Shown: positions 44,419 to 54,161 of the stretch, in pieces
Layout: each line of letters begins with the position of its first letter
How positions within the stretch are numbered: the stretch's first letter is position 1
Origin: Alopecurus myosuroides
Taxonomy: Eukaryota > Streptophyta > Magnoliopsida > Poales > Poaceae
Direction: 5' to 3'
Assembly: GCA_028641055.1 (NCBI GenBank)
Contig: CM054060.1
Location: forward strand, 299,339,835 to 299,403,834
DNA: 64,000 bases
Notes under the pieces: generated by a model
What the model saw: only the letters and a program-made list of their open reading frames with translations
The model's database searches: none
What the model was told of the DNA's origin: nothing
Program-made: the position numbers and the translations under genes

Positions 44419-47400
44419 CTAGATATTCCAAGGCCTATTTGTCTCTCCTAGTTCATCATCTATTTTTCTCTTTCTTTTGCGATTCGGCTTCTCGGGGCCG
44501 TCCTCCGTATCTCGAATGTCAACAAGATAGTATGATCCATTCTTCATGGCTTTACTGATGACAAATGGTCCTTCCCATACTGGGGCTAATTTGTGCTTCC
44601 TTTTCTGCACCAATCTCAGCAGTAAGTCACCTTCTTTAAAAGAACGATGCCTGATTTTCCGACTGTGATAACACCGTAAACCTTGCTGGTAGATGGCGGA
44701 TCTTTGAAGTACAAGTTCTCGTTCCTCTTCTAAGAGATCGACGGCATCCTGTCGTGCTTCCTCGGCATCCGAGTCTTCAAAATTCTGCACTCTTGGGCTA
44801 TCATGGATCATATCCGTTGGAAGAATAGCTTCCGCACCGTAAACCAGGAAAAACGGGGTTTGCTCGGTTGACCTATTTGGCGTCGTTCGAATACTCCACA
44901 ACACGGAAGGTAGCTCTTCTACCCATGCTCCAGCTGCTCTATGGAGAGGAGTTTCGAGTCTTGGGCGTATTCCTTGCAGGATTAAACTGTTCATTCTTTC
45001 AACCTGTCCATTAGATTGCGGGTGTGCCACAGATGCAAGATCTAAGCGAATTCCCGTTTGTTGGCAGTATTTTGCCAACTCTCCAATGGAGAAATTTGTC
45101 CCGTTATCAGTTATTATGCTGTGTGGGACGCCATACCTCATTACTAAATCAATAATGAAATTTCTGGCAGTTGCACCGTCCAGCTTTTTGATGGGTTTAG
45201 CCTCCACCCATTTTGTGTACTTATCTACCGCTACGAGTAGATGTGTAAGTCCACCTCTTGCAGTTTTGAACGGTCCCATCATATCTAGCCCCCAGACCGC
45301 AAACGGCCATGTGATAGGGATAGTTTTAAGTGCTTGGGCCGGCAAATTGGTCTGCTTGGCATAATATTGGCATCCTTCGCACGTATTCACTATGCGTTCA
45401 GCGTCTGTCTTGGCTGTTAGCCAGAAAAACCCCGCCCGGAATGCTTTTTTGACTATGCTTTTTGATTGAGCATGATGTCCGCAATCGCCGGCATGGATTT
45501 CTTCCAGTATTTCTCTTCCTTCTTCTGGTGAAATACACCGTTGAAAAATTCCGGAAGTACTGCGCTTATACAAGTGGTCGTTGATCACCACGTATCCTTT
45601 GCATCGACGCTGTATTTGCCTTTGCAAGACCTCGTCTGCTCCTTCCGGGTACTTCTGATTGACTAAGAAGTTTAAGTACGGGATTGTCCAATCCGGTTTA
45701 ACGAGCATGACTTCAATTGTTTCAGATGCTAGAGGGTAATCAACGTCTCCACCTTTTATGGACGGTTCATGCAAATGCTGGACGAATACCCCTGGTGGTA
45801 AAGTTTTTACTCTCTCTGATCCCATGCGGGCTAACGCATCCGCGTTCCAATTTTCCTCCCTTTTTATGTGAAGGACTTCGAACCCGAAGAAGCAGATGGC
45901 AAACTCATCCACCGTTCTCCGATATTCGGCCATTATAGGGCTTTTCGCGTCCCAGGTTTGATTGAGCTGATGCTGTACCAAATCCGAGTCTCCATAGCAC
46001 AAGATGCGTTTTACCCCTATTTCTTTTGCAATATGCAAGCCATGAAGCAAAGCTTCGTATTCTGCCACATTATTACTGGCGTTGAAGTGTATTTGCAATA
46101 CATACTCCATTGTGTCTCCCTTGGGAGATTTTAGAACTACGCCGGCTCTAGCTCCTTCCTTCATCTTGGATCCGTCAAAGTGCATGATCCAGTACTCGGA
46201 TTCTGGCATCGGTGTATTTTCCATTGCTTCTGTCCAGTCGGCGACGAAATCTGCCAAAACCTGGGATTTTATTGCCGTCCTTGGCTGGTACTTAATGTCG
46301 AAAGCTGCCAGCTCGATGCCCCATTTAGCTACTTGGCCGGTTGCCTCCGCATTGTTTATAATATCCCCTAGTGGTGCTTTACATACCACTGTTATAGAAT
46401 GTCCTTGGAAGTAATGGCGCAGCTTTCTGGATGCAAAAAATACGCCATATGCCAGTTTCTGATAGTGCGGGTATCTTTGTTTGGATTCGGAGAAAACTTC
46501 GCTTATGTAGTATACCGGATGTTGATCTGGTATGCTTTGCTCTTCTTTTGTCCGTTCCACAACGATTACCGCGCTAATAACCCGATTAGTAGCCGTAAGG
46601 TATAGTAACATGGGTTCTTCGTCTTTGGGAGATGCCAAGATGGGAGCGTTCATCAAGGTTTCCTTTAACTGGGCCAACGCTGCATCGGCCTCTTCTGTCC
46701 ATTCGAACTTGTCGGATTTCTTTAACAGTTTGTAGAGTGGTAAGGCTTTATCCCCCAGCCGACTAATAAATCTGCTGACTGCTGCAGCGGAACCCGTCAA
46801 TCTTTGGACATCTTTTACACATGTAGGCTTTGAGATGTTCAAGATTGCCTTGATCTTTTCCGGGTTAACTTCTATTCCTCTGTGGGAAACGATGAAACCC
46901 AGAAGTTTTCCTGAGGGAACCCCGAATACGCACTTAGATGGATTCAACTTCATCTGGTAGGTGCGTAAGTTTTCGAAAGTTTCTCGCAAATCCTCAAGGA
47001 GTGTATCTTTTTCCTTGGTTACGACGGCAATATCGTCCACGTAAACATGGACGTTTCTGCCAATTTGACTATGCAAACAACGTTGCATGCAACGCTGGTA
47101 GGTTGCACCTGCGTTCTTCAGGCCAAAAGGCATGGTTACGTAGTAATACGTCCCGTACGGGGTTATAAAAGAAGTCTTGATTTGATCTTCCTTTTTCATG
47201 CGTATTTGGTGGTACCCGGAGTATGCATCCAAAAAGCATAAAAGCTCGGAGCCTGCAGTGGCATCTATTATTTGATCGATTCGCGGCAGTGCGAACCTAT
47301 CTTTCGGACATAACTTGTTCAATCCTGTGTAAACTATACACATTCTGAGGGCAGTTGTGTCTTTCTTCGGTACTAATACCGGATTTGCGGACCAGTCAGT

Positions 47401-47565
47401 ATGGATTACCTCCTTGATGAAATCCGCTGCTAAAAGCCGGATAATTTCCTTGCCAATAGCCTTCCGTCTTCTTCCGTCAAATCGACGGAGACCTTGTTTG
47501 ACGGGTTTTGATCCGGGAATAACCTTGAGTTGGTGCTTAGCAAGTTCCCTGGGTACGCCTGGCAT
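44419..47565 (-). CDS. RT-RNase H-integrase polyprotein of element B, intact
   Basis: 1048 codons from the first Met. The frame is already open from the codon after the UAG at 47631-47629, and EGELIKFLRENWDIFAWCP before that Met is family-typical, so translation probably comes from gag-pro by readthrough. RT at about residues 30-210 with FLDAYSGYHQI and the catalytic YVDDIAVV. First RNase H about 320-420. Second, Tat-type RNase H about 460-590 (IMHFDGSKMKEGA, NNVAEYEALLHGL, CYGDSDLVQHQLNQ, NADALARMGSE). Integrase zinc finger about 690-740 (HAGDCGHHAQSK, CEGCQYYAKQ) and a core with all three acidic residues (GLDMMGPF, SIITDNGTNF, SNGQVERMN), then a C-terminal domain. All catalytic boxes look intact. 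One oddity is IVYTGLN where A has IDYTGLN. Confidence 0.93.
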   Translation of the reverse strand: MPGVPRELAKHQLKVIPGSKPVKQGLRRFDGRRRKAIGKEIIRLLAADFIKEVIHTDWSANPVLVPKKDTTALRMCIVYTGLNKLCPKDRFALPRIDQIIDATAGSELLCFLDAYSGYHQIRMKKEDQIKTSFITPYGTYYYVTMPFGLKNAGATYQRCMQRCLHSQIGRNVHVYVDDIAVVTKEKDTLLEDLRETFENLRTYQMKLNPSKCVFGVPSGKLLGFIVSHRGIEVNPEKIKAILNISKPTCVKDVQRLTGSAAAVSRFISRLGDKALPLYKLLKKSDKFEWTEEADAALAQLKETLMNAPILASPKDEEPMLLYLTATNRVISAVIVVERTKEEQSIPDQHPVYYISEVFSESKQRYPHYQKLAYGVFFASRKLRHYFQGHSITVVCKAPLGDIINNAEATGQVAKWGIELAAFDIKYQPRTAIKSQVLADFVADWTEAMENTPMPESEYWIMHFDGSKMKEGARAGVVLKSPKGDTMEYVLQIHFNASNNVAEYEALLHGLHIAKEIGVKRILCYGDSDLVQHQLNQTWDAKSPIMAEYRRTVDEFAICFFGFEVLHIKREENWNADALARMGSERVKTLPPGVFVQHLHEPSIKGGDVDYPLASETIEVMLVKPDWTIPYLNFLVNQKYPEGADEVLQRQIQRRCKGYVVINDHLYKRSTSGIFQRCISPEEGREILEEIHAGDCGHHAQSKSIVKKAFRAGFFWLTAKTDAERIVNTCEGCQYYAKQTNLPAQALKTIPITWPFAVWGLDMMGPFKTARGGLTHLLVAVDKYTKWVEAKPIKKLDGATARNFIIDLVMRYGVPHSIITDNGTNFSIGELAKYCQQTGIRLDLASVAHPQSNGQVERMNSLILQGIRPRLETPLHRAAGAWVEELPSVLWSIRTTPNRSTEQTPFFLVYGAEAILPTDMIHDSPRVQNFEDSDAEEARQDAVDLLEEERELVLQRSAIYQQGLRCYHSRKIRHRSFKEGDLLLRLVQKRKHKLAPVWEGPFVISKAMKNGSYYLVDIRDTEDGPEKPNRKRKRKIDDELGETNRPWNI

Positions 47566-47628
47566 GTCAGCTGGACACCAGGCGAAAATATCCCAGTTCT
47601 CACGGAGGAACTTGATGAGCTCGCCTTC

Positions 47629-50600
47629 CTATTTGTTGGTCATCCCAGTCCCTACTACGACAAATTTTGTCGGATCTTTGGGATCTAGGATTACCTGTCT
47701 TGTATTCTCGGACGCCTTGAAGCTATCTGTTGGCTTCCGAGTTTCTTTTCCTGCCGGCATTTCTTTCGGCGATACCTCCTTGGCTAACTCCTTCAGTTCT
47801 TCCTGAGCTATAACTCTTTGAGCGCAAAGGGCGTTTTGCTTCTCCAACTCGTTTGCCAGCTTGAAATCACCGGCAATGGTGATTACTCCTCCTTTGGGTC
47901 CTGGCATCTTCAGCTTGTTGTAGATATAGCAAGATCTTGCCATAAATTTGGCGAAAGCCGGACGTCCGAGTATTGCGTGATACACGCTTTCGAACGGCAC
48001 TACTTCGAAGGATACTTTTTCCTGCCGGAAGTGATCTTTATCTCCGAAGGTGACATCTAGGGAAATTTCTCCTAGGGATCGTGCTTGCCTGCCAGGAACA
48101 ATGCCATGGAAGCGTATATTGCTGTAGTTGAGCTGGGACTCGGAGATCTTCAAGTGCTTCAGTGTATCCAGGTACATTATGTTGATGCTGGATCCTCCGT
48201 CCATCAGCACTCTTCTTAGCCTAGTGTTTTGAACAATAGGGCTTACAACAAGAGCTTGTGTGCCGGGTTCAGGGATATTTCCGGGATGATCTGACTGATC
48301 CCAGATTATCGGTGTGTTGAAATATTTCAAGAATTTTGGGGTTGCAGGAACAACCGCGTTTATTTCTCGAAGTATCCTTTTGGCCACCTTTGCTGACGGG
48401 GTTGCTAGGAAAGTTAACATTGCTTCTCCGTCAACTCTCGGAAATTTAGGTTCGCCTTTTCGCTGCTGTTCCTGGATTTTGTCATCAGTGTCCGATTCAC
48501 TGTCTTCTTTTTCAGCTTCTGGCTTTTGTTTGGCAGGTTTCCTCTTGGAACCCTTCCCTTTATTTCCGGATCCTGCATTGCCTTTCATATGCTTGTTTAG
48601 CCGGCATTGCGCGTTTGTGTGGGTTGGTTTCCCAAACTGAGAGTGGTGGACGCAGGGTTCCGACTTAATTCTCTCCCATTCTTCGGGAGTGTAATTGATT
48701 GGATCTGGACTGCGGCCTTTCCACTTGTTCACCTTTTCTCCTCCAAAGGCTATGTTAACCTCCTTGGGCTTTGTTGTTGACTCCGGAGTTCCTTTTTTAT
48801 CAGAACGAGGTGTTTTCTTGGCCAGTATTAGTGACTCAATATTGCCTCCTCTTGCTCTGATATCGTCTTCGGCTGCAGCATGCTCATTAGCGGTTGTAAG
48901 CATAGATCCGAGATCTTTGTGCTTTTTAGAACCAACCATGAACGGTACAAGTCCGGGTTTTAGGCCATTGACGAAAGCATGCATTGCTTGTACGTCAGTT
49001 ACTCCAGAGCAACTATTCTTCATTGCAGTCCATCTGGAGATGAAATCCACGTATGGTTCGTCTTCAAATTGGGTGCAACGGTTCAGCTGGTTGATGCTAT
49101 TTGGGCGTTTGTATGTTCCCCGAAAATGCTGAGTAAATACTCTCGCCATATCATCCCAACTGTCGACAGTTCTTGATGGTAAACCATTGATCCAATCTCT
49201 GGCTCCGTCTAGCAACATTAGGGGAAGAAACTTGACAGCTTCCAGGTCTGTCCCGTTGTTGATTTGGACGGCTGTGTAATAATCTGAAAGCCAGGTATCC
49301 GGGTTTGTACTGCCGGTATATTTTTGGTAGGTTGGACCAACTTTGGCGAAGCCAGAATGCAGGGTTATCCTTCGGATCCTGTCAGTAAAACACTTAGGAC
49401 CAAAGTATAGATCATCCTTTTCTGCTCTATCAATATGTGCAGAATATCTCCCGTCTGAATGGACAGAAGGGGATCTACTCCTTTCTTTTCCATTGTTTCG
49501 CGGACGCGCTTTTCCGAGGTTATCTCTATCTCTTCCGTTGTCACGCCCCCTGGGATTAGGTGGAGTCCTGCTCCTGTACCTTTCCTTATCTTTAGGCGGT
49601 GTCCGAGATCTTTCACGTCTGTGAGGTGTATCGTATCTTCCAGCTTTTTCAGCTGGGTTTCTCGGAGGTGGCATTATTTTGCCGTCGTTCCGGTGTTTGT
49701 CTTCCCGATCGTGTGGTTTATATCCATCTTTCGGGAGATGAGGTCCGGTTCTAGACGCTGCGTCCCGGTTGTCGGGGTTTTTCTTGTCTTTTCTCGGATC
49801 CTCTTTTTTATCCGAATCTCCGGGTTCTTCCGGTCCAGGTGCTCCAGCAGCGCAAGTAACCGTTTTGCAGAGGGCGGAATTATCATGCAGCCTCCCTGAT
49901 CGCTCTTGGCCTCGCTGCTGCTGTTGTAATGCTTTTCCTAAGAAAGCATATACCCCTTGGAGTTTTTCCCCGTTGGAGTACAGATCATTGTTTAGGATGG
50001 CGAACGCTGCTTCCGCATTTTCTGCTGCGGTTTTGTATATTGGCTCGCCCTTGGCATCTTTGCCGTTTAACTGCTTTTGCCAAGATGGGTTATAAAACCT
50101 TTCTTTTGGCGGCAGTTCTTCCGGTTTTGCGATTCCGGGTAACCTAGTAGGTTTTAAGGCAGATCTATACTTTCTCTCGTACTCCTCTATTTCTTCCTTC
50201 ATGACTTTGATGTCATTATGGGTTTGTTGGAGATGTTGCCGAGATCTAAGCAGATGTTGCTGTTGCCGTTGGAAAACTTGTCTCCTGGCTTCCAGCATCT
50301 CAGGGGGTTCATTGGGTCCCACTGGTGTTTGTAATAGTTCTTGCTCTTCCAGTTCTGTCATTGGCGGAGCGGTGATTTCCTTAGATTTCTTTTCCGCGGG
50401 CTTTGTGCCACTAATATCTCCAACTTCCAGGTTTTCATCAGCGAGATCAGCTGACTTTTTCTTCCGGAGTTTGTACTGGAGTTTTTTATAAGCACGGTGC
50501 TTTTTCTTGGAAGAAGGAGGTTTTTTGACAGGTTCATCTTCTGTCATCTCCTTGACATTAGGGAATATCGGAGAAGTTTCTCCGTCTTCTCTTTCTTCCA

Positions 50601-51291
50601 CTGGCGGAGGGGTTTTAGGGCTTTCCTGGCTATCGGCACCCGTTATATCAGCTGGTTTTGCCATTAGCACTTCATGGAATCCCTCTTGAAAGGACTTAAC
50701 TTTTCTTACGAAGGCATCATCGTCTTCGTCTTCGGAGTCGAAGTTATCCGATCCGGTTTCCGACTCCAATCTCGCCTCTATGGCGGCAAGCACGGACTCT
50801 GTTTCCGAGTTCATCGTCTGGTTGACGGATGTCGGATCTTCCGTCTCTGTGACGGGTATTGGTTCTTCCGTCTCTATGACGGGTAGGTTGTTATCTGCCT
50901 CTTGCACGGGATTTCCGTCATCCGTGTTTTCAGCGATCTCGGATTGCACCATGCCGATAAAGTGCGTATCACTGTTTTGTCGGCGATCTGAGCAAAATCC
51001 GGCATCATAGTCGTCTTCGACTGGGTATAGGGCGGGTGGGATAAATTTGCTTCCACCGCAAAACCCCATTGCCTCTGCAGTTAGTCCGATAAAGATGTTA
51101 GCAGATCCAATCGGTAACACGCAGGAACTTACCAGGTGGTTTTGCGCCGGTATGTAGGATCCGTTGTCGAGGAAGCGCCCGACGTCGTCGTCGAATTCCA
51201 AGCTTCCGACAGTGATCGATCTTCCAATTCCGCCGAGTATCCCAGATCGGAATTTCACGCCTGACGTCGTTTGCCCCACCGTGGGCGCCAA
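47629..51291 (-). CDS. Gag-protease polyprotein of element B, intact
   Basis: 1220 codons up to UAG at 47631-47629. The open frame begins at the PBS; the first residues come from a TTG, and no ATG is seen before AEAMGFCGG, so the true start is uncertain. In A the equivalent frame starts in the LTR, where B has TAG at the LTR end. Order: GVKFRSGILGGIGRSI block, acidic region, Lys-rich stretch (SSKKKHRAYKKLQYKLRKKK), coiled-coil-like Glu/Gln/Arg segment, NAEAAFAILNNDLYSNGEK, Arg/Ser/Pro-rich part (RRERSRTPP), capsid-type block (LMLLDGARDWINGLP, VFTQHFRGTYKRPNSI), a Cys/His-containing region (CVHHSQFGKPTHTNAQC) and protease with VLMDGGSSINIMYLDTL. It ends at PTKFVVVGTGMTNK. Confidence 0.9.
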   Translation of the reverse strand: MAPTVGQTTSGVKFRSGILGGIGRSITVGSLEFDDDVGRFLDNGSYIPAQNHLVSSCVLPIGSANIFIGLTAEAMGFCGGSKFIPPALYPVEDDYDAGFCSDRRQNSDTHFIGMVQSEIAENTDDGNPVQEADNNLPVIETEEPIPVTETEDPTSVNQTMNSETESVLAAIEARLESETGSDNFDSEDEDDDAFVRKVKSFQEGFHEVLMAKPADITGADSQESPKTPPPVEEREDGETSPIFPNVKEMTEDEPVKKPPSSKKKHRAYKKLQYKLRKKKSADLADENLEVGDISGTKPAEKKSKEITAPPMTELEEQELLQTPVGPNEPPEMLEARRQVFQRQQQHLLRSRQHLQQTHNDIKVMKEEIEEYERKYRSALKPTRLPGIAKPEELPPKERFYNPSWQKQLNGKDAKGEPIYKTAAENAEAAFAILNNDLYSNGEKLQGVYAFLGKALQQQQRGQERSGRLHDNSALCKTVTCAAGAPGPEEPGDSDKKEDPRKDKKNPDNRDAASRTGPHLPKDGYKPHDREDKHRNDGKIMPPPRNPAEKAGRYDTPHRRERSRTPPKDKERYRSRTPPNPRGRDNGRDRDNLGKARPRNNGKERSRSPSVHSDGRYSAHIDRAEKDDLYFGPKCFTDRIRRITLHSGFAKVGPTYQKYTGSTNPDTWLSDYYTAVQINNGTDLEAVKFLPLMLLDGARDWINGLPSRTVDSWDDMARVFTQHFRGTYKRPNSINQLNRCTQFEDEPYVDFISRWTAMKNSCSGVTDVQAMHAFVNGLKPGLVPFMVGSKKHKDLGSMLTTANEHAAAEDDIRARGGNIESLILAKKTPRSDKKGTPESTTKPKEVNIAFGGEKVNKWKGRSPDPINYTPEEWERIKSEPCVHHSQFGKPTHTNAQCRLNKHMKGNAGSGNKGKGSKRKPAKQKPEAEKEDSESDTDDKIQEQQRKGEPKFPRVDGEAMLTFLATPSAKVAKRILREINAVVPATPKFLKYFNTPIIWDQSDHPGNIPEPGTQALVVSPIVQNTRLRRVLMDGGSSINIMYLDTLKHLKISESQLNYSNIRFHGIVPGRQARSLGEISLDVTFGDKDHFRQEKVSFEVVPFESVYHAILGRPAFAKFMARSCYIYNKLKMPGPKGGVITIAGDFKLANELEKQNALCAQRVIAQEELKELAKEVSPKEMPAGKETRKPTDSFKASENTRQVILDPKDPTKFVVVGTGMTNK
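51274..51290 (-). promoter_or_regulatory. PBS of element B
   Basis: Minus-strand TGGCGCCCACGGTGGGG just after the 5' LTR; differs from A at one base. Confidence 0.75.
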
Positions 51292-51292
51292 C

Positions 51293-51857
51293 TATGGAGA
51301 TATCGTAGTAGTTTTCATAGACTGGGGTGCCATGAGACTACGGTAGAGACGTGGGGTAACGGGATAGCGTAGTAACACGGAACACGGGATTTTACCCAGG
51401 TTCGGTACGTCGCGACAGTACGGCGTACCTACTCCTGCACTTCTCACTGATTGGGACTAAAGCCCGTATAACAGGGTTACAATGTGAGGGAATAGATCTA
51501 GCTACTCGACGAGGATGTACTTCCCGGCGAGTTGCGTCGAGCTTGAGCTTGAACCTAAAACCTTGGAACTTATCTAATCTATCTCCCGTCCGGCTTTATA
51601 TAATAGCCGGATTAGGGCTTACAGAACCAGAAACCTAGAAGACTACGTTTAACTTGTAACTTGGAAAGTAAGGAATCCGTCTTCTCCTCCAAGCCAGATC
51701 ACGTGGGCCATGATCCGGGTTCTTCTAGAATCCGGCTTCTGCGCGTCGGACTACTGGGCCGCCCAATGGATCTAAGCCCATTACCATGTAGGCCACCCTG
51801 GTAGTCCGGTTCTTTTGTTTACCATCTTCTATACCCCTATTCAGTATATATCCGACA
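51293..51857 (-). repeat. 5' LTR of element B
   Basis: 565 bp. On the plus strand its inner end reads TATGGAGAT instead of TGTCGAGAC, so the canonical TG/CA terminus is mutated on the PBS side. TATA-like TATATAAAG lies at 51602-51594 (minus). Confidence 0.93.
51594..51602 (-). promoter_or_regulatory. TATA box in the 5' LTR of element B
   Basis: Minus-strand TATATAAAG within CCGGCTATTATATAAAGCCGG, at the same place as in element A. Confidence 0.5.
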
Positions 51858-51876
51858 AATAAGATTATTAATTTTT

Positions 51877-52294
51877 GAGTAAATTCCAGTTTTTACCCCA
51901 TAGTTTTACAATTTTGACGCTAATTACCCCGTTTAAAAAGTTTTCATCGTAATTACCCCATTTTTTAAAAGTTGTGCCAATTTTTACCCCATATAATTTT
52001 AACTGACTTACGGTCTATAAATTATGCACAAATTTTTATTTTGGGACCATCGTTTTAGAGTTGTTGTCGCTAGAATCTGTCAAAAAATAGCATGGAAATG
52101 GAAGTCAAACTGGAATTAGCTGGACATGGCACGTCTCATCTACCTATGGTCTACTGAATGACAACAACAAAAAATTAAAAGGGGTAAAAATTGGCATAAC
52201 TTTTACTAAATGGGGTAATTAGGATGAAAACTTTTTAAATGGGGTAATTAGCGTCAAAATTGTCAGATTATAGGGTAAAAACTGGAATTTACTC
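51877..52294. mobile_element. Mutator-type MITE (418 bp)
   Basis: Terminal inverted repeats of at least 50 bp: GAGTAAATTCCAGTTTTTACC at the left, the complement at the right. Perfect 9-bp TSD TTAATTTTT (51868-51876 and 52295-52303). No coding sequence. It lies inside the Helitron, 20 bp from the end of element B. Confidence 0.9.
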
Positions 52295-52493
52295 TTAATT
52301 TTTACATGTGTAGGTGGTACTTTCCTGCTACAGGACAGATTTCTCAAGGTTCCCCACTAACTATCTGTGTCGTCGGCAGTTTTTCTCTTCATATATTATG
52401 GTAAGAAATGTATATTGCGGCAGAAACATGACAGCATATGTGAACTCTATTGCCTACAAAATTTTCCGCAGCAACGCGCGGGGAGTCATCTAG

Positions 52494-52804
52494 TTTAGAA
52501 AGTTTGGAGATGCATATTTTCCCTTAACTTGAAGCTTTACGACAAATAAACTTATTGACCCATGCTTGGATGGTTCGGCAGCACAACAGAGCATTGGTTG
52601 CAATAGAAGGCAACATAAGGAGGATGGTCATGCCCCTTGATTGACTGCTAAGAGTAGAGGCGCATGCAACTTTTACTTTTATTTGACCGTGGCATAACAA
52701 TTTATTTTCCTATAGCCATTCGAGTGCAACTATCAGACTGCCAAAACAAGCATGTGATGAACTACATACACATTGGCCCTGCAAGCAAGGTGAAGCAACA
52801 TAGA
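52494..52804. other. Unassigned sequence between Helitron and MULE
   Basis: About 310 bp without repeat structure or open frame of note. Confidence 0.4.
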
Positions 52805-52813
52805 TAAAATTTA

Positions 52814-52993
52814 GAGTAAAAGCCTCACGCGATCTATCAAGTTGCCACGTATGAGCGAATTGGTCATCAACTCAAAAATTGCTAAGTATCAGACACCAAG
52901 TTGGGCCAATGTTGCACCTAAGTCACTCCGTCATGGCTGCCGTTAAAAATGCTGACGTGGACATTTTATTTTGCAAAAAGCACCCTACATTTC
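52814..52993. repeat. Left TIR of the MULE
   Basis: Pairs with 58525-58696 in inverted orientation over about 180 bp, with several mismatches and small indels. Starts with G as most Mutator TIRs do. Confidence 0.88.
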
Positions 52994-53039
52994 TATTACT
53001 TCCCATTAGCTAATCCCTATGGCTAAGATTTTGTTAGGC

Positions 53040-53764
53040 ATTTCTTCAAACAGCTGACCCGTATCACGAGCTACCGCGCACCCCGTTGCCGCCACGCGAT
53101 GTCCATGGACGAGGAGACCTCCACGACCTCAAGAAGTACCGCACGACTCTCCCCTACTCAGCTCGTTCACTCCCTCTAGCCATCACTACCGCGGCCTTGG
53201 AGCTCGCTACTGCGGCCGACGCAGTTGCCGCCTCCACGGCCTACGCTCGTCCAAACGGCTTTCCCTCCCCTTGTGCTTGGAGCGTGAGCTAGAACTCCAG
53301 GAGAGGCTGCAGCTAGGGGCGTTTGCGGCACAGGAGCTAGGTGAGCTGAGCGCTCACGACCATGGCGGCGAAGAGCTCGAATTCGAGCGGGCTTGGGTAC
53401 GGCAACGGAATTAGAGGGGAATCCCGCAGCTCACCGCGAGGGGTGGGTGGGGGGCGGGCGCAGGTGAGGTCGGGACGACCGGAGGCTGGACTGAAGCGAC
53501 ATGAAGATGGCGTAGACGACGGCGGCCGGATTCGAAGTAGGCGAAGAAGAGGACGTCGCGGTCGAAGCTTCCCAGGCCTTGCGCTTGTGGTTTTCCCACG
53601 AGGACGCCGGCGTGAAGCTCCTAGACAACTTAGAGCGAAGCGAGGTTGTCGGTAGCCTCATAGACGACGACAACGTTTGGTGCGCTGACCATGGTGAGCG
53701 TCAGGGAAGTGGACCGGTGGCTTTAGGAGGGGAAACGGAAGAGGAGAGCGAGGGTCAAGCCTAG
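53040..53764 (+). other. GC-rich, probably captured coding sequence in the MULE
   Basis: A sharp rise in GC next to the left TIR. Plus frames include 53086-53292 (68 codons, MPPRDVHGRGDLHDLKK) and 53362-53655 (97 codons, GRIRSRRRRGRRGRSF); minus frames of similar size overlap. None has a recognisable domain, and the fragments are not in one frame. GC-rich captured exons beside a TIR are typical of Pack-MULEs in grasses, but the parent gene is unknown. Confidence 0.45.
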
Positions 53765-53857
53765 CCTTGGATGCGCACTCTGGCCGCGCGCCCGTGACTC
53801 TCGATCTTTTCTATTTTACTAGTAATGCACGTGTAATCTTAGAACATACTCCCTCTA

Positions 53858-53890
53858 CTCCCTCCGTCAAATTTTGTGTGAGTAGAATGT
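53858..53890. mobile_element. Possible truncated Stowaway end
   Basis: CTCCCTCTACTCCCTCCGTCAAATTTT resembles a Stowaway terminus, but no matching right end is present. Confidence 0.35.
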
Positions 53891-53998
53891 CAAACTCTTT
53901 TACTGCATGTATGTTTTATTTTACCCTGGCAACACTTTTTAACCCATGAAGATCGATTTACTATTTGATGCATCCATTTGTTTGTTGCGACATTGGTA

Positions 53999-54159
53999 CT
54001 CCCTCCGTCCATTTTTGTAAAGCATTTCAATTTTGACCACATACATTTTAAAATGAGTGAATCTAGACTTATTTTACACATAGATTTACTCATTTTACTA
54101 TGTATGTGAGCAAAATTGAAATAACAAGAAGTGTGTCTTATAAAAGTAGACGAAGGGAG
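53999..54159. mobile_element. Stowaway MITE (161 bp) inside the MULE
   Basis: Starts CTCCCTCCGTCCATTTTTG after TA (53997-53998) and ends AGTAGACGAAGGGAG before TA (54160-54161). The arms are complementary along the length (AGACTTATTTTACAC centre). Confidence 0.92.
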
Positions 54160-54161
54160 TA

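Larger units (their letters stand above)
39914..51857 (-). mobile_element. Tat-lineage Ty3/gypsy retrotransposon B (11.9 kb)
   Basis: Complete element on the minus strand: 565-bp LTRs (51293-51857 as 5', 39914-40478 as 3'), TSD AATAA (39909-39913 and 51858-51862), PBS at the 5' LTR and PPT-like CCTGGGGGCTAC at the 3' LTR. Same plan as element A: gag-pro, UAG, RT-RNase H-integrase, then an opposite-strand gene. LTRs differ at about 8 of 565 sites by eye (1.4%), roughly 0.5 million years at 1.3e-8 per site per year. Gag-pro and pol frames are open throughout. It is inserted in the Helitron at 38360-52493. Confidence 0.95.
38360..52493 (+). mobile_element. Non-autonomous Helitron, split by Tat element B
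   Basis: 5' end TCATATATAACTAAATAGAG at 38360 after A (38359). 3' end: GC hairpin CCGCAGCAACGCGCGGGG, then AGTCATCTAG ending at 52493 before T. About 2.2 kb without element B. The first 60 bases line up with the Helitron at 55413 (ACTAAATAGA, CCCACTAA, CATGCA-GCC-TCC blocks). A segment near 38755-38860 (ATGGCATCGCTTTCTCTC...) could be a captured 5' exon: a short plus frame reading MASLSLKMAAVQQAE. No Rep/helicase is present. Confidence 0.75.

Noticed and set aside
53810..53835. Possible minus-strand Helitron 3' end (complement CACGTGCATTACTAGT)
   Set aside because: No hairpin precedes it and no matching 5' end was found.
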